DNA of 64,000 bases from Chimonanthus salicifolius (GCA_013350335.1 CM023532.1:89779383-89843382); one strand, 5' to 3'; numbered from the stretch's first letter, positions 1-10,299 are shown. Notes: generated by a model from the letters alone, not told the origin. Translations and numbers: made by a program.

Positions 1-146
1 TCGATCTTATCTGAGAGGTCGACTGTCAAACTGTCGACCTTCCAATCAAGATCGATCGCACGATTCTATGTGATCGATCGATCGATTATCTGTTTAGGGC
101 AAGATCGATGGATCGATTTATGTCATCGTGCGATCGATTGTCTGGT
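1..146. repeat. Inner part of left MULE terminal inverted repeat
   Basis: The reverse complement of this stretch matches about 4843-4979 closely, including the motifs TTTAGGGCAAGATCGAT and AGGTCGACTGTCAAACTGTC. The stretch is rich in CGATCGATCGATCG tracts. The outer part of the repeat is outside the window. Confidence 0.85.
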
Positions 147-199
147 TAGGGCAAGATCGATCGCACGATCACAGAAATCGTGCGATCTTGAATGGCAAG

Positions 200-1332
200 C
201 AAATTGATATATCCTTCATCATAATAAAGCACATGGTTGCATCTCGTAAGATTAGAAAATGTAGCCTTCCATATGGTTTATTTCTGTCTTACTTGTTTCG
301 ATTTTGCGAAATCACGCTCCCCCCTGAAGAGAAAATAGCTATGAAGAAAACCGATATATTCGATGCGTCTACTTTGGGCAAGATGGGATTCAAATCGACA
401 ATGCACGTTGGGTTCCCAAAGTATAACATCATCCTATTGAGGTTGAGGCACCTGAGGAGGGTGACATACCTGAAGTTGGGGGGACTGAGGCACCTGAAGT
501 TCAGGGGGCAGAAGCACCTGAAGTTGGGAGGAGTGAGGCACATGATACAGGAATCAGTACTATGCTAATTCTTGACAGCATAGAAAAACTGAATGAAAAA
601 ATTGATGTAAAATTTGCCGAGATTGAAGAAAGGCTTATGGGTAGGCTTGAAGGGATGGTTGATGAAAAATTAGGTGAGATGGAAGGAAGACTGATTGGAA
701 GGCTTGAGGGAATGGTTGACGATAAATTGGCTGAGATGGAAGGGAGGATGAATGCTACAATTGATAAGAAAAATGGTGAGTTGGTCGGAATGACGATGAG
801 AAGGCTGAATAATTTGGAGAATCAAATGGTAGATGTAATGAGAAACTCTGTTCTTTTATTGCAAAAAGAAGTAAATACACAACTTAGACGCGATTTGTCA
901 TCCGGGATTGTCAGATGTATGCTAGCTGAGAAGACGATAAATAAATCATGGGGGAGAGCCTCTTCGTCCACTGACACGAGTCAGGCTCGTCCGACTGGCT
1001 TCATTCAGCTTCTTCCGTCTGGCCCCATTCATCCTCGTCCCACAGGCACCACTTAGCCTCATCCTACAAGCCCCACTTATCAGGTGCGTTCGACTGGCCC
1101 CACTCAGCCTCATCCTACAGGCCCCACTCGTCAGGTGCGTTCTACTGGCCCTAAGCAAAGTGCGACTGGGCGTCGTCCATTGGCACCAGCGCCTCCTTCA
1201 TCTGCACCAGCACCTCCTTCATCTACACCAGAACCTCCTTCATCGGCACCAGCACCTCCTGATACTGCATCTGCCCCAGCTTCTACATCTGCACCTGCTC
1301 CTACATCTGCCCCAGCTCCTGCCTCCGAATAG
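200..1332 (+). pseudogene. MULE passenger gene, plant transposon-protein-like, with coiled coil and Pro-rich tail (broken)
   Basis: The upstream part (about 240-420) contains a block around SLPYGLFLSYLF and DASTLGKMGF. From memory this resembles the 'putative plant transposon protein' domain found in plant repeat-derived proteins. A frameshift near 425 moves to a frame with EAPEV-type acidic repeats, then MLILDSIEKLNEKIDVKF from 562. There follow two near-identical helical repeats (RLEGMVDEKLGEMEGR and RLEGMVDDKLAEMEGR) typical of a coiled coil. A low-complexity tail has TQPHPTGPT repeats and an APAPPSS run ending at 1332. An in-frame TAG at 1054-1056 interrupts the tail where neighbouring repeats have CAG (Gln). 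Function is unknown. It is on the opposite strand to the transposase. Confidence 0.6.
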
Positions 1333-1439
1333 CCATTGTATTTGAAATTTTTGTAATTTTGAAATTTTGATATTCATATGTAAATTTTGTAAATTTTGAA
1401 TGAATATAGTGAATGTTTTCTTTTTATGACATCGTTTGT

Positions 1440-2100
1440 CAATCTTGAATGAACATAGTGAATGGTTTCTTTTTATGAACTATTTCGTCTATTTGAATGA
1501 ACATGGTGAATAGAATGGTTTGTTTGTAAACAACTGAATGAACATAAGACCCTTTGTCTGTCAGTAAATATGGGAGTATTGAATGGTCTGTCACTAAATA
1601 TGGGACCCTTGAGTGGTCTGACACTAAATATGGGTTTCATGGTTTGTCTCTAAACATGGGACCTTTGAGTGGTTTGTCCTTAAATATGGGACCTTAAAGT
1701 GGATTGTCACTAAACATGGCACCTTTGAGTGGTTAGTCAACAAGTATGGGACCTTAGAAATCAGATGGCCTGATTAAAAAAGAATTTTAACCATTAGTGA
1801 GGAAGTTTGTCAAGGAATGCTGGAGTAAACGACCACAGGTTGTTTAATCCAGCATTTTTTGACAAACTTCCTCACTAATGGTTAAAACTCTTCTTTAACC
1901 AGGCCATCTGATTTCTAAGGTCCCATACTTGTTCACGGACCACTCAAAGGTGTCATGTTTAGCGACAATCCACTCTAAGGTCCCATATTTAGGGACAAAC
2001 CACTCAAAGGTCCCATGTTTAGCGACACACGACTCTAAGGTCCCATATTTAGTGAAAGGCCCACGCAAGGGTCCCGTATTTCGTAACAAACCACTCAATG
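1440..2100. repeat. Long imperfect palindrome made of 30-bp tandem repeats
   Basis: Arms 1737-1811 and 1861-1935 are inverted copies with only a few mismatches, and the sequence between them also pairs (AATGCTGGA with TCCAGCATT). The centre is near 1836. Outside the core the arms continue as degenerate tandem repeats of about 30 bp, with CCCATATTTAG and CCACTCAAAGG boxes, on the right (1920-2100) and in inverted form on the left (about 1560-1740). It lies between the passenger gene and the 3' end of the transposase. ORFs reading through it are low-complexity repeat translations, not genes. Confidence 0.85.
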
Positions 2101-2364
2101 CTGAATTTATATTTAAAATAACAATTGTTGCTTGAATACATACTTCAGTACATCGAAATTAAAATTAATACAACTTTTGGGAATGAAATACATTCTTGCA
2201 ACTGAATACATGAAAAAATGACAGGCATCCATCACAGATTCCACCAATGTGTAATTCGCCAGGATCTCTAAGATCACCAAAGGTATATGTCGAATCGTCA
2301 TAAAAGTCATAAGAACCAATCGGCTGTGGAAAAAGGAGTACATGTCAGTATTTTTGACCTTATT

Positions 2365-4442
2365 CTATATGAATGAAAATGTAATTATGTATCTTATGTA
2401 AAAGAAACTTATTTCGGATAATTGAGACAAACTCGTTGCTTGCGATTCAGGGTAATAATCATGAGGTTGAGGCAAAGCATTTAAATCTACACTGCAGGAT
2501 GCCTGTGCAGAACTTCTATTCAGACATTTTCTCTTCGTATGACCAATATTTTTGCATAACCCACATCTTCTTCCAGTCAATTGATTCTCTACAATCTCAA
2601 ATGCAGAAGGATCTCGTCTTCTAGATGTTTGACCCTTTGAATTCTTTGAACCTGGATGACGTCCTCTGCTGTACTGCATAATAGGTTGGCTAATATGCAT
2701 CTTATCACTGGCAAGTTCTTGGATATGATCTCGGAGCTCCTCTTGATCAAATGTAGACATGTTTCCATTTTTTTTCTTAATGCCTTCCAAGTGTACATTT
2801 AATTCATCCCCAGGTCGATTCATTTCAATGTTCAAGTCGTCAAATGAAATCAAATCGATTCTCCATTGTGGATGGATCTGATCCAAATGTAACTTGTTCA
2901 TAAATTGCATTCTGTGAGCACAAGGTAAGCCCATGGAAGCTGTAAACTCATGTGTACAATTGGGTAAAAATGACCTGTTTATGAGCATAACATATTGCTT
3001 GTAAACCTCACAAAATGCAAATTGTGATACTCTGCCGTTCACTTCATCAAAGAAAGGAATCGAAACAATAAGAGCAAACCGGATTTTTCCATCCTCCGTT
3101 TGAATCTTGAACTCTTGAAACTGATTTTCAATTGCTTGGGATATCTTCCTTCGGACAACATATAGATCGCTAGTGGAGTTAGTTATATATCGTTTTAACA
3201 CTGAATGTGCACCTTTAACCTTTGAAGTTGTTGCATTTTGAAAATATAAATTCCAATCGATCCATGCCTTGACGAATTGCTTCTTATGTGGGATCCATGT
3301 CCTTCTTATATAATTCACTACATCCGAATAATCTCGAAAATCTTGTTTGAATGCCTCAAACGCTTCATTAAATGCAACTTCGGATGGAGTCTCGACCAAT
3401 TCATTCCATTGAGTCAAAAATGCATTCCATTATTCCACTTTATTGAAAAGAGGCTTACAATGAGCAAGAATATTCTTGTTGATGTGCCAAATACACAAGA
3501 TATGTACAGTATTAGGGAACTCTAGATCAATGGCATTCTTCAACGACAAATCTCTATCGGTCAAAAAAACTTGTCGATCATGATCGACTCCTAATACCTT
3601 CTTGAACATCTGTAACGCCCATACGTAATCTTCAAATTTTTCATTCCTCATAAATGCAAAGCATAAGTAGAAAGCCTTGTTGAAACTTGTGATACCAATG
3701 ATATTAAGCAATGGCATATGATATCTGTTGGTTTTGTAAGTACAATTCATGAGAAATACATTATTATAAGTCTTCGTAAGTACAACTGACAGTGGATGTG
3801 CAAAGAAAATATGAGATAAATGACCTTGACTGTCATAGTTGAGAAAATATTGGTAACCACCTTCTTGAAGATCTTCTAACAAGGCTTCAATTGAAGTACG
3901 ACCTCTAAGTTGTTCTTTTCGAACAATGACAAAAAATTTTACAAATCAGTAGATGATACTCCAATCTCTGGATTCTCATTTCGAAGGGTTGTCATAATTT
4001 GCCAGGGTGGTACATTGCTATTATGCATTTCAATGATCATTCTCTTCTCTTCATCTGAAAAACACCTTTTACTAGGATGACCTACTAATACGCTCGTGAG
4101 ATCATGATTGTGCTCCACATCTTTTATAGTCAACTTTCATAACCCATCAACAATTTGTTTCCCTCTCACTTCAAATGGACAATTAACAAGGCGAGAATAG
4201 GCTTTCTTCTTCCTCTCATCATCTTTCAAATTAACTGTGATACGATATGTACCCCCTCTATCGCAACTAAGAATAACTACATTGCTTCTATTGCATGACC
4301 TCTTAATGGTAGCTACAAATCCTTGCGCAATGGAAACCTCCTTAACATGCTTCACTAAATCGTCACGACTTGAAAAACACCTATCAACAAACTCATTGTC
4401 AACAATATCATTCTCAACAATCTCATCATTTTCACAATCCAT
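2365..4442 (-). pseudogene. MULE transposase (MULE domain, SWIM and CCHC zinc fingers), inactivated
   Basis: A start at 4442 (MDCENDEIVEN) is preferred over upstream low-complexity codons, because the FAR1-like N-terminal domain follows directly and ends near HNHDL (about 4095). The MULE transposase core spans 3882-3430 and includes NCTYKTNRYHMPLL, LTDRDLSLKNA and CIWHINKN. A SWIM-type PCAHRM finger lies near 2915. A CCHC knuckle, CGLCKNIGHTKRKC, lies near 2540. The family cuts and pastes DNA using a DDE catalytic triad. Lesions visible: TGA at 4139-4137 where a Trp codon is expected, a frameshift near 3940, TAA at 3432-3430, and Asn where family members usually have the first catalytic Asp (MNCTYKTN). 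The element cannot mobilise itself with this gene. Confidence 0.88.
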
Positions 4443-4842
4443 AGTACTAATTTCAAAGAAATTTTGAGAGTCTTGGGTTTGAGAAAGAGTTACCTTTGAT
4501 TCGGTTCGGAGATTGAGAGAGTAGCTTCTGAGAGATACCTTCGAATCAATATAGGAGATTTGAGAGAGTATCTTCAAATAGTGGAGTGGTTCGTTTTCGA
4601 AAGGGGGTTTGGGGTTTGACGGAAAATAGTTTGGAAAGGAGTTTGAGAGAGAGGGGTTAGAGTGAGAGGGGTGTAGAAAGGGCTTTGAGGGAGAATATTT
4701 CGAAATCGGGGAGGTTTTGAAGGAGAAGATTTCGAAATCGGGGTTCTGAGGGAATAGGTTTTCGAAAGGGGCGAGATGAAAACGAAGAATGAGAGGGAAG
4801 AGGTGAGCGATTGAACTTATACTTAGTTTCGCATTTTGCGAT

Positions 4843-5415
4843 CGATCGCACGATGACATAAATCGATCGATCGATCTTGCCCTAAACAGACAATCGATCG
4901 ATCGATCACATAGAATCGTACGATCGATCTTGATAGGAGAGGTCGACAGTTTGATAGTCGACCTTCAGATAAAATCGATCGCACGATTCTATGTGATCGA
5001 TCGATCGATCTTACCCTAAACAGGCAATCGATCGATCGATCCATATAATCGTGCGATCGATCTTGATAGGAGAGGTCGACTGTCAAACTGTCGACCTTTT
5101 AGTTAAAATCGATTGCACGATTCTATGTGATCGTGTGATCGATTTTTGAATGGTTTACAATCGATCAATAGATCAGATATAATCGTGCGATCGATCTTGA
5201 AATAAGAGGTCGACTGTCAAACTGTCAACCTCTCAGTTAAAATCGATCGTACGATCCCATGGAACCGTGCGATCGATTGAATCTCTTGTTATGATCAATC
5301 GATCGATTCGAAAATGAACTGTCAGATCGATCGATCGATTGTATACGCCTCACATCGATTGATCGACTCGAAATGGCGTTGCAGAATCAATCGTACGATT
5401 TCGAGCCGAAGAAGC
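4843..5415. repeat. Right MULE terminal inverted repeat with internal subrepeats
   Basis: This stretch is about 570 bp and built of imperfect direct repeats of about 125-140 bp. Each repeat carries the palindromic box AGGTCGAC...GTCGACCT (near 4942, 5067 and 5208) flanked by CGATCGATCGATC and GTGCGATCGATCTTGA. Its inner part pairs with positions 1-146. Such repeated subterminal boxes could be transposase-binding sites; that is inference. The outer limit is judged from where the GATC-rich pattern stops. Confidence 0.75.
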
Positions 5416-5489
5416 AGAATGGTAATTTCCCATGAAATTTCCAAATTCGGTGTCTGCTGGCAGGTTTCTGTGGTGTCTATATGGGCTCC

Positions 5490-6880
5490 CTTTTCTAATT
5501 TTTCTACTTTGTTCAGTTTGTCCAATTCGTCCTACTTGTCCAGTTTGTCCAGTTAGTCCACTTTATCCACTTTTTCCAATTTGCCAATTTTCTATAGTTC
5601 GTCAACTTTGTCATGTTTGTCCAGTTTTTCCAATTCGTCGAGTTTGTCCACTTTATCCAGTTCGTCTAGTTTGTCCACTTTGTCCAGTTCGTCCAGTTTG
5701 TCCAGTTTGTCCACTTTGTTCACTCTGTCCAGTTTCTCTGGTTTGTCAAGTTTTTCTAGATGGTTCTGTTTGACCAATTTGTCCAGTTTGGCCAATTTAT
5801 CTAATTTGTCCAATTCGTCTAGTTTGTCCAGGTTGTCAAGTTTATCTACTTTGTCAAGTTACTCGAATTTAACCAATTTGTGTGTTTTTTACAGTTAGTC
5901 CGATTTGTCCAGTTTGTTCAGTTTATGCAGTTTGTTACTTCTTTTTCTTTGCTCGGTTTGTCCACTATGTCCAGTTTGTCCAGTTTGTCCAATTCCTACA
6001 ATTTGTCCACTTTGTCCTATTCGTCCAGTTTAACTAGTATTTCTAGTTTAGCAACTTTGTTCAGTTGTTCCAGTTTGTCCTGTTCGTCCAGATTGAGTAG
6101 TTTTTCCATTTTGTCCACTTTGTGTAGTTCGTCATCTTTGTCCTGTTTTCCATTTTGACAAATTTGTCCACTTTTTCCAATTCGTTCTGTTTGTCCACTT
6201 CATCCTTTACGTCCAGTTTGTCTAGTTTTTACAGTTGGTCCAGTTTGTCCACATTGTATAGTTCGTCCACTTTGTCCTGTTTGTCCGCATTGACAAATTT
6301 GTCCACTTTTTACAATTCGTTCAATTGGTCCACTTTGTCCAATTCTTACAGTTTGTCCACTTTCCTTCTTCGTACAGTTTAACTAGTTTTTCCAGTTTGT
6401 CCACTTTATTCAGTCGGGCCAGTTTGTCCTGTTCGTCCAGTTTGAGTAGTTTTCCACTTTGTTCAGTTGGTCCAGTTTGTCCTCTTCGTCCAACTTAACT
6501 AGTATTTCCAGTTTAGCAACTTTGTTCAGTTGATCCAATTCGTCATGTTCGTCCAGAATGAGTAGTTTATCCTTTTTGTCCACTTTGTATAGTTTGCCAA
6601 CTTTGTCCCATTTGGCCGCCTTCAAAAATTTATCCACTTTTTCCAATTCGTTCAGTTTGTCAACTATGTGTTGTTCTTTCTGTTTGTCTAATTTGTCTAG
6701 TTTGTCCACTCTAGTTTGTCCACTTTGTTCAGTTGGTCCAGTTTGTCCTGTTCGTCCAACTTGACTAGTTTTTCCAGTTTGTCCAGTTTGTCCTGTTTGT
6801 CCAGTTTGACAAATTTGTCCACTATTTACAATTTGTTCAATTTGTCCAGTTTGACCTATTCGTCCACTTTTTCTAATTAA
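5490..6880 (+). repeat. 9-bp minisatellite block 1a (TTTGTCCAG orientation)
   Basis: Degenerate tandem 9-mers of consensus TTTGTCCAG with variants TTTGTCCAC, TTCGTCCAG and TTTGTCTAG. Because 9 is a multiple of 3 and stops are rare, long ORFs appear in several frames (Leu-Ser-Ser, Cys-Pro-Val and Phe-Val-Gln repeats). These are translation artefacts of the repeat. A non-repeat landmark resembling TAGATGGTTCTG occurs near 5758 and recurs in the other blocks, so the blocks share a higher-order unit. Confidence 0.95.
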
Positions 6881-9061
6881 ATTCGACTAACTCGACAAAG
6901 TAGATAAACTTGGCAACTTGGACAAACTAGACGAATTGGACAAATTAGATAAATTGGCCCAACTGGACAAATTGGACAAACAGAACCATCTAGAAAAATT
7001 TGACAAACTAGAGAAACTGGACAAAGTGAACAAAGTGGACAAACTGGACGAACTGGACAAAGTGGACAAACTCGACAAATTGGAAAAACTGGACAAACAT
7101 GACAAAGTTGACGAACTATAGAAAATTGACAAACTGGAAAAAGTGGACTAGCTAGACAAACTGGACGAGTAGGACGAACTGGACAAACTGGACAAACAGG
7201 ACGAACTGGACACACTGGACAAAATATACAAACTTGGACAAGCTGAACAAAGTAGACAAATTAAAAAAAGTGGACGAATAGGTCAAATTGGACAAATTGA
7301 ACAAACTAGACGAATTGGACAAATTAGATAAACTGGCCAAACTGGACAAATTGGACAAACAGAACCATCTAGAAAAATTTGACAAACTAGAGAAACTGGA
7401 CAAAGTGAACAAAGTGGACAAACTGGACGAACTGGACAAAGTGGACGAACTGGATAAAGTGGGCAAACTTGACGAATTGGAAAAACTGGACAAACATGAC
7501 AAAGTTAATGAACTATAGAAAATTGACAAACTGGAAAAAGTGGACAAACTGGACGAGTAGGACGAACGGGACAAATTAGATAAACTGGACAGACTGGACA
7601 AAATATACAAACTCGAACAAACTGAACAAAGTAGACAAATTAGAAAAAGTGGACGAATAGGTCAAACTGGACAAATTGAACAAATTGGAAAAAGTGGACA
7701 AATTTGTCAAACTGGAAAAACAGGACAAAGATGACGAACTATACAAAGTGGACAAAATGGAAAGACTACTCAATCTGGACGAACAGGACAAACTGGATCA
7801 ATTGAACAAAGTTGCTAAACCGGAAATACTAGTTAAACTGGATGAACAGGACAATGTGGACAAACTTTACGAATTGGCCAAACTGGACAAACTGGACATA
7901 GTGGACAAACTAGTAAAGTAAAAGAAGTTAACAAACAAGACAAATTGCATAAACTGAACAAACTTGACAAATTGGACTAACTGTAAAAAGTGTACAGATT
8001 AGCTAAATTCGACTAACTCGACAAAGTAGATAAACTTGACAACCTGGACAAACTAGACGAATTGGACAAATTAGATAAACTGGCCAAACTGGACAAATTG
8101 GACAAACAAAACCATCTAGAAAAATTTGACAACTAGAGAAACTGGACAAAGTGAACAAAGTGGACAAACTGGACGAACTGGACAAAGTGGACGAACTGGA
8201 TAAAGTGGACAAACTCGACGAATTGGAAAAACTGGACAAACATGACAAAGTTAACGAACTATAGAAAATTGACAAACTGGAAAAAGTGGACTAACTGGAC
8301 AAACTGGACGAGTAGGACGAACTGGACAAACTGGACAAACAGGACGAACTTGACAAATTAGATAAACTGGACACACTGGACAAAATATACAAACTTGGAC
8401 AAACTGAACAAAGTAGACAAATTAGAAAAAGTGGACGAATAGGTCAAACTGGACAAATTGAACGAATTGGAAATAGTTGACAAATTTGTAAAACTGGACA
8501 AAGTGGACAAACTAGTCAAACTGGATAAATTGGACAAACAGAACCACCTAGAGAAATTTGACAAACTAGAGAAACTGGACAAAGTGAACAAAGTGGACAA
8601 AGTGGACAAAGTGGACGAACTGGACGTAGTGGACAAACTCGAGGAATTGGAAAAACTGGACAAACATGACAAAGTTGACGAACTATTGAAAATTGACATA
8701 TTGGAAAAAGTGGATAAAGTGGACTAACTGGACGACTAGGACGAATTAGACAAACTGGACAAATAGGGCGAACTGGACAAATTAAATAAATTGGACACAC
8801 TGGACAAAATATACAAACTTGGACAAACTGAACAAAGTAGACAAATTAGAAAAAGTGGACGAACAGGTCAAACTGGACAAAGTGAATGAATTGTAAATAG
8901 TGGACAAATTTGTCAAACTGGACAAACAAGACAAAGTGGAGAAACTAGAAAAACTAGTCAAGTTGGACTAACAGGACAAACTGGACCAACTGAACAAAGT
9001 GGACAAACTAGAGTGGACAAATTAGATAAACTGGACAAACTGGACAAATTCGACAAACTAG
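6880..9061 (-). repeat. 9-bp minisatellite block 1b (inverted, CTGGACAAA orientation)
   Basis: The repeat switches orientation near 6880 (AATTAAATTCGACTAACTCG) and continues as the reverse complement to the viral boundary at about 9062. A higher-order unit is visible: the landmark GAACCATCTAGAAAAATTTG occurs near 6983, 7362, 8109 and, slightly changed, 8541. The spacings are about 379, 747 (twice 374) and 432 bp. Lys-Leu-Asp repeat ORFs here are repeat translations, not genes. Confidence 0.95.
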
Positions 9062-9441
9062 ATCAAAGAAATTGCTCGAGAAAAATCTCCTGAGCCAATG
9101 GACGTCTCTGTTGAATCCTTCAATTTTGAAGAAAAGATCAAGCAAATCTTAGAAGAATATCTTCCAAAGAAGAAAGGCAATATTCATGATTGGGATTCTA
9201 ATCATGATCCAGATGAAAATCTTGATGACGAAGTTGTGCCCCTTGAAAATCTCCATCCTCGTTGGGACCCAGACTCTCGTGTTAATCCCGACGGTTCAGT
9301 TACTGAGTATCTGCGTAGTGGAAATTTTTGGTACACATCTGCTAAAGACAAAGGAAAGGAAAAGAAAAGGAATCGCAGCTGGCTAAATTATTTCGAAGAA
9401 ATTCTGCTAAAGCTAAGGAATTGATGAAAAAGAAGATTTGA
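9062..9441 (+). pseudogene. Pararetrovirus ORF2, 3' end (segment A)
   Basis: Begins mid-gene at the minisatellite junction with codons for KEIAREKSPEP and runs through the acidic segment DWDSNHDPDENLDDEVVPLE, matching the C-terminal part of ORF2 in segments C, D and F. A small deletion and frameshift near 9365 brings an early stop at 9422-9424. The ancestral stop is TGA at 9439-9441, 16 bp before the primer-binding site. The function of ORF2 is unknown; it is Trp-rich further upstream and acidic here. Only about the last 125 codons of some 438 are present. Confidence 0.8.
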
Positions 9442-9457
9442 TGCGATCCTCATCAAC

Positions 9458-9470
9458 TGGTATCAGAGCC
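9458..9470 (+). promoter_or_regulatory. tRNA-Met primer-binding site
   Basis: TGGTATCAGAGCC complements the 3' end of plant initiator tRNA-Met, and the match continues loosely into the following bases. All plant pararetroviruses prime minus-strand DNA synthesis from this tRNA. It lies 16 bp after the ORF2 stop. It is about 390 bp upstream of the TATA box, which is not the usual arrangement. Confidence 0.9.
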
Positions 9471-9880
9471 AGATTTGGTGTCATCTCTTTTGGTGGGGGT
9501 ATATTGCTAGATGTTTTGCTGAGAAGAAAAGTAGCTAAAGTTGTCTTCAGTGAAGAATCTCCTTTTGTGAAAGTATGGCTAGATGTCATGCTTAAAAGAA
9601 AAGTTGCTAAAGTTGGTAGTCCCATCCAGTGTAAAGAAAGAGTTGGTGATAAAGAAGTAAAAGTAAAGTCTGTGGGAAACATCCCATTTGGTCAAAAGTT
9701 GCTCCACTTATTGTACCTTTTTACTATTGCCCCAAGTGGGAAATCCCTTTTGTAAAAGCTAGCTTGTTGGTTTGCGTCGGTAGAATTGCTTTTCCTGTTT
9801 GCTTTACTCTTGGTCGGAAGAGAATATGTCTTTGGTGTCCTTGCTCCATCTATAAAAGGAGCTTGTGTTTTCATTTGTAA
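9471..9880 (+). promoter_or_regulatory. Pararetrovirus promoter region with TATA box (segment A)
   Basis: TATAAAAGG at 9851-9859 sits in a block (about 9711-9865) that is also conserved in segment D around 45215-45370, including TTGGTCGGAAGAGA and GTCCTTGCTCCATCTATA. Conservation between two diverged copies argues that this is the real core promoter. Upstream, at about 9508 and 9588, is an approximately 80-bp direct repeat (GCTAGATGT...AGAAAAGT.GCTAAAGTTG) of enhancer-like layout. Transcription would start near 9880. Confidence 0.7.
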
Positions 9881-9997
9881 GCATCGATCCTTAGACCAAA
9901 AAATACCAAAGTCTTAGAATCTAAGTGTGAGTGTGAGCCTGAAATTTGGAGTGTGTTGAAAAGCTTGTATTCAGAGTTCTATTCTCAGTTTGTAAGT

Positions 9998-10003
9998 AAT
10001 AAA
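9998..10003 (+). terminator. Poly(A) signal AATAAA
   Basis: AATAAA lies about 145 bp after the TATA box. In plant pararetroviruses the poly(A) signal lies shortly downstream of the transcription start. It is ignored on the first pass and used on the second, giving terminally redundant RNA. The position fits that scheme. Segment D has the variant AATACA at the matching place. Confidence 0.6.
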
Positions 10004-10067
10004 GCTTTTATGAGTTTGATAATATAAGTTTGTTATTATCTAATCATGTTGTTTCTTTTGCTAGAAT

Positions 10068-10271
10068 ATGTCTATTCGTCTTGCTTTACTTAAGAAGTAT
10101 TATGATGATGTTCGAAGACTAAGAAGAATTGAAAGGCATATAGAAAATATCAGAAGACATATGCAAATATGCACTCATAGAAATAATCCACGCCATCAAG
10201 AATATGAAATGCGAAGAATAATTTTAATTCAAGCGTATGCTGTGTTCCAATTAGAAGTATTCAGGACATAA
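10068..10271 (+). CDS. Small leader ORF 1, basic helical protein (segment A)
   Basis: 67 codons, starting MSIRLALLKKYYDD and rich in Arg, Ile and His (RRLRRIERHIENIRRHMQIC, then RRIILIQAYAVFQLEVF). It is homologous to the ORF at 45564-45794 in segment D (MAIRLPLLRKY). The TAA at 10269-10271 replaces a GAG in segment D. Without it the frame would run on to a TGA one base before the next ATG, exactly as in D. There is no signal peptide or membrane segment, and it probably folds as a helical hairpin or coiled coil. I do not recognise a family. It is the first ORF after the predicted transcription start. Confidence 0.55.
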   Translation: MSIRLALLKKYYDDVRRLRRIERHIENIRRHMQICTHRNNPRHQEYEMRRIILIQAYAVFQLEVFRT

Positions 10272-10299
10272 TCAAAATTACAAGCAATGGCTTTCTGAG

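Larger units (their letters stand above)
1..5415 (-). mobile_element. Mutator-like element (MULE), left end outside window
   Basis: Positions 1-146 and about 4843-4979 are inverted copies of the same GATCGATC-rich sequence. The right-hand terminal region continues to about 5415, so its left-hand partner must lie before the window start. Between the ends are a MULE transposase pseudogene on the minus strand (4442 to 2365), a second gene-like passenger on the plus strand (about 200-1332) and a large palindrome (1440-2100). Long terminal inverted repeats, a MULE-domain transposase and a passenger gene are together typical of plant MULEs. The 9-bp target duplication cannot be checked because one end is missing. 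The right border is approximate. Confidence 0.85.

Noticed and set aside
4137..4859. 240-codon minus-strand ORF starting upstream of the transposase
   Set aside because: The part before 4442 is low-complexity Phe/Pro/Ser sequence of untranslated type. The transposase N-terminus starts at 4442, so the longer start is not used.
5432..9000. Long ORFs of Leu-Ser-Ser, Cys-Pro-Val or Lys-Leu-Asp repeats on both strands (also at 16880-17912, 26272-27753, 30139-32031, 44022-45029)
   Set aside because: They are translations of the 9-bp minisatellite. They exist in several frames at once, and start and stop codons fall at random variants of the unit.
5490..9061. CRISPR-like array of short repeats
   Set aside because: There are no unique spacers of constant size. 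The repeats are contiguous degenerate 9-mers in a plant genome, with no cas genes.
9458..9470. A retrotransposon LTR/primer-site boundary
   Set aside because: TGGTATCAGAGCC is also used by LTR retrotransposons, but no LTR end (TG...CA) precedes it, and the flanking genes are pararetroviral.
9413..9755. ORFs on both strands around the primer-binding site and promoter
   Set aside because: They overlap non-coding control sequence, are not conserved in segment D and match no viral protein.
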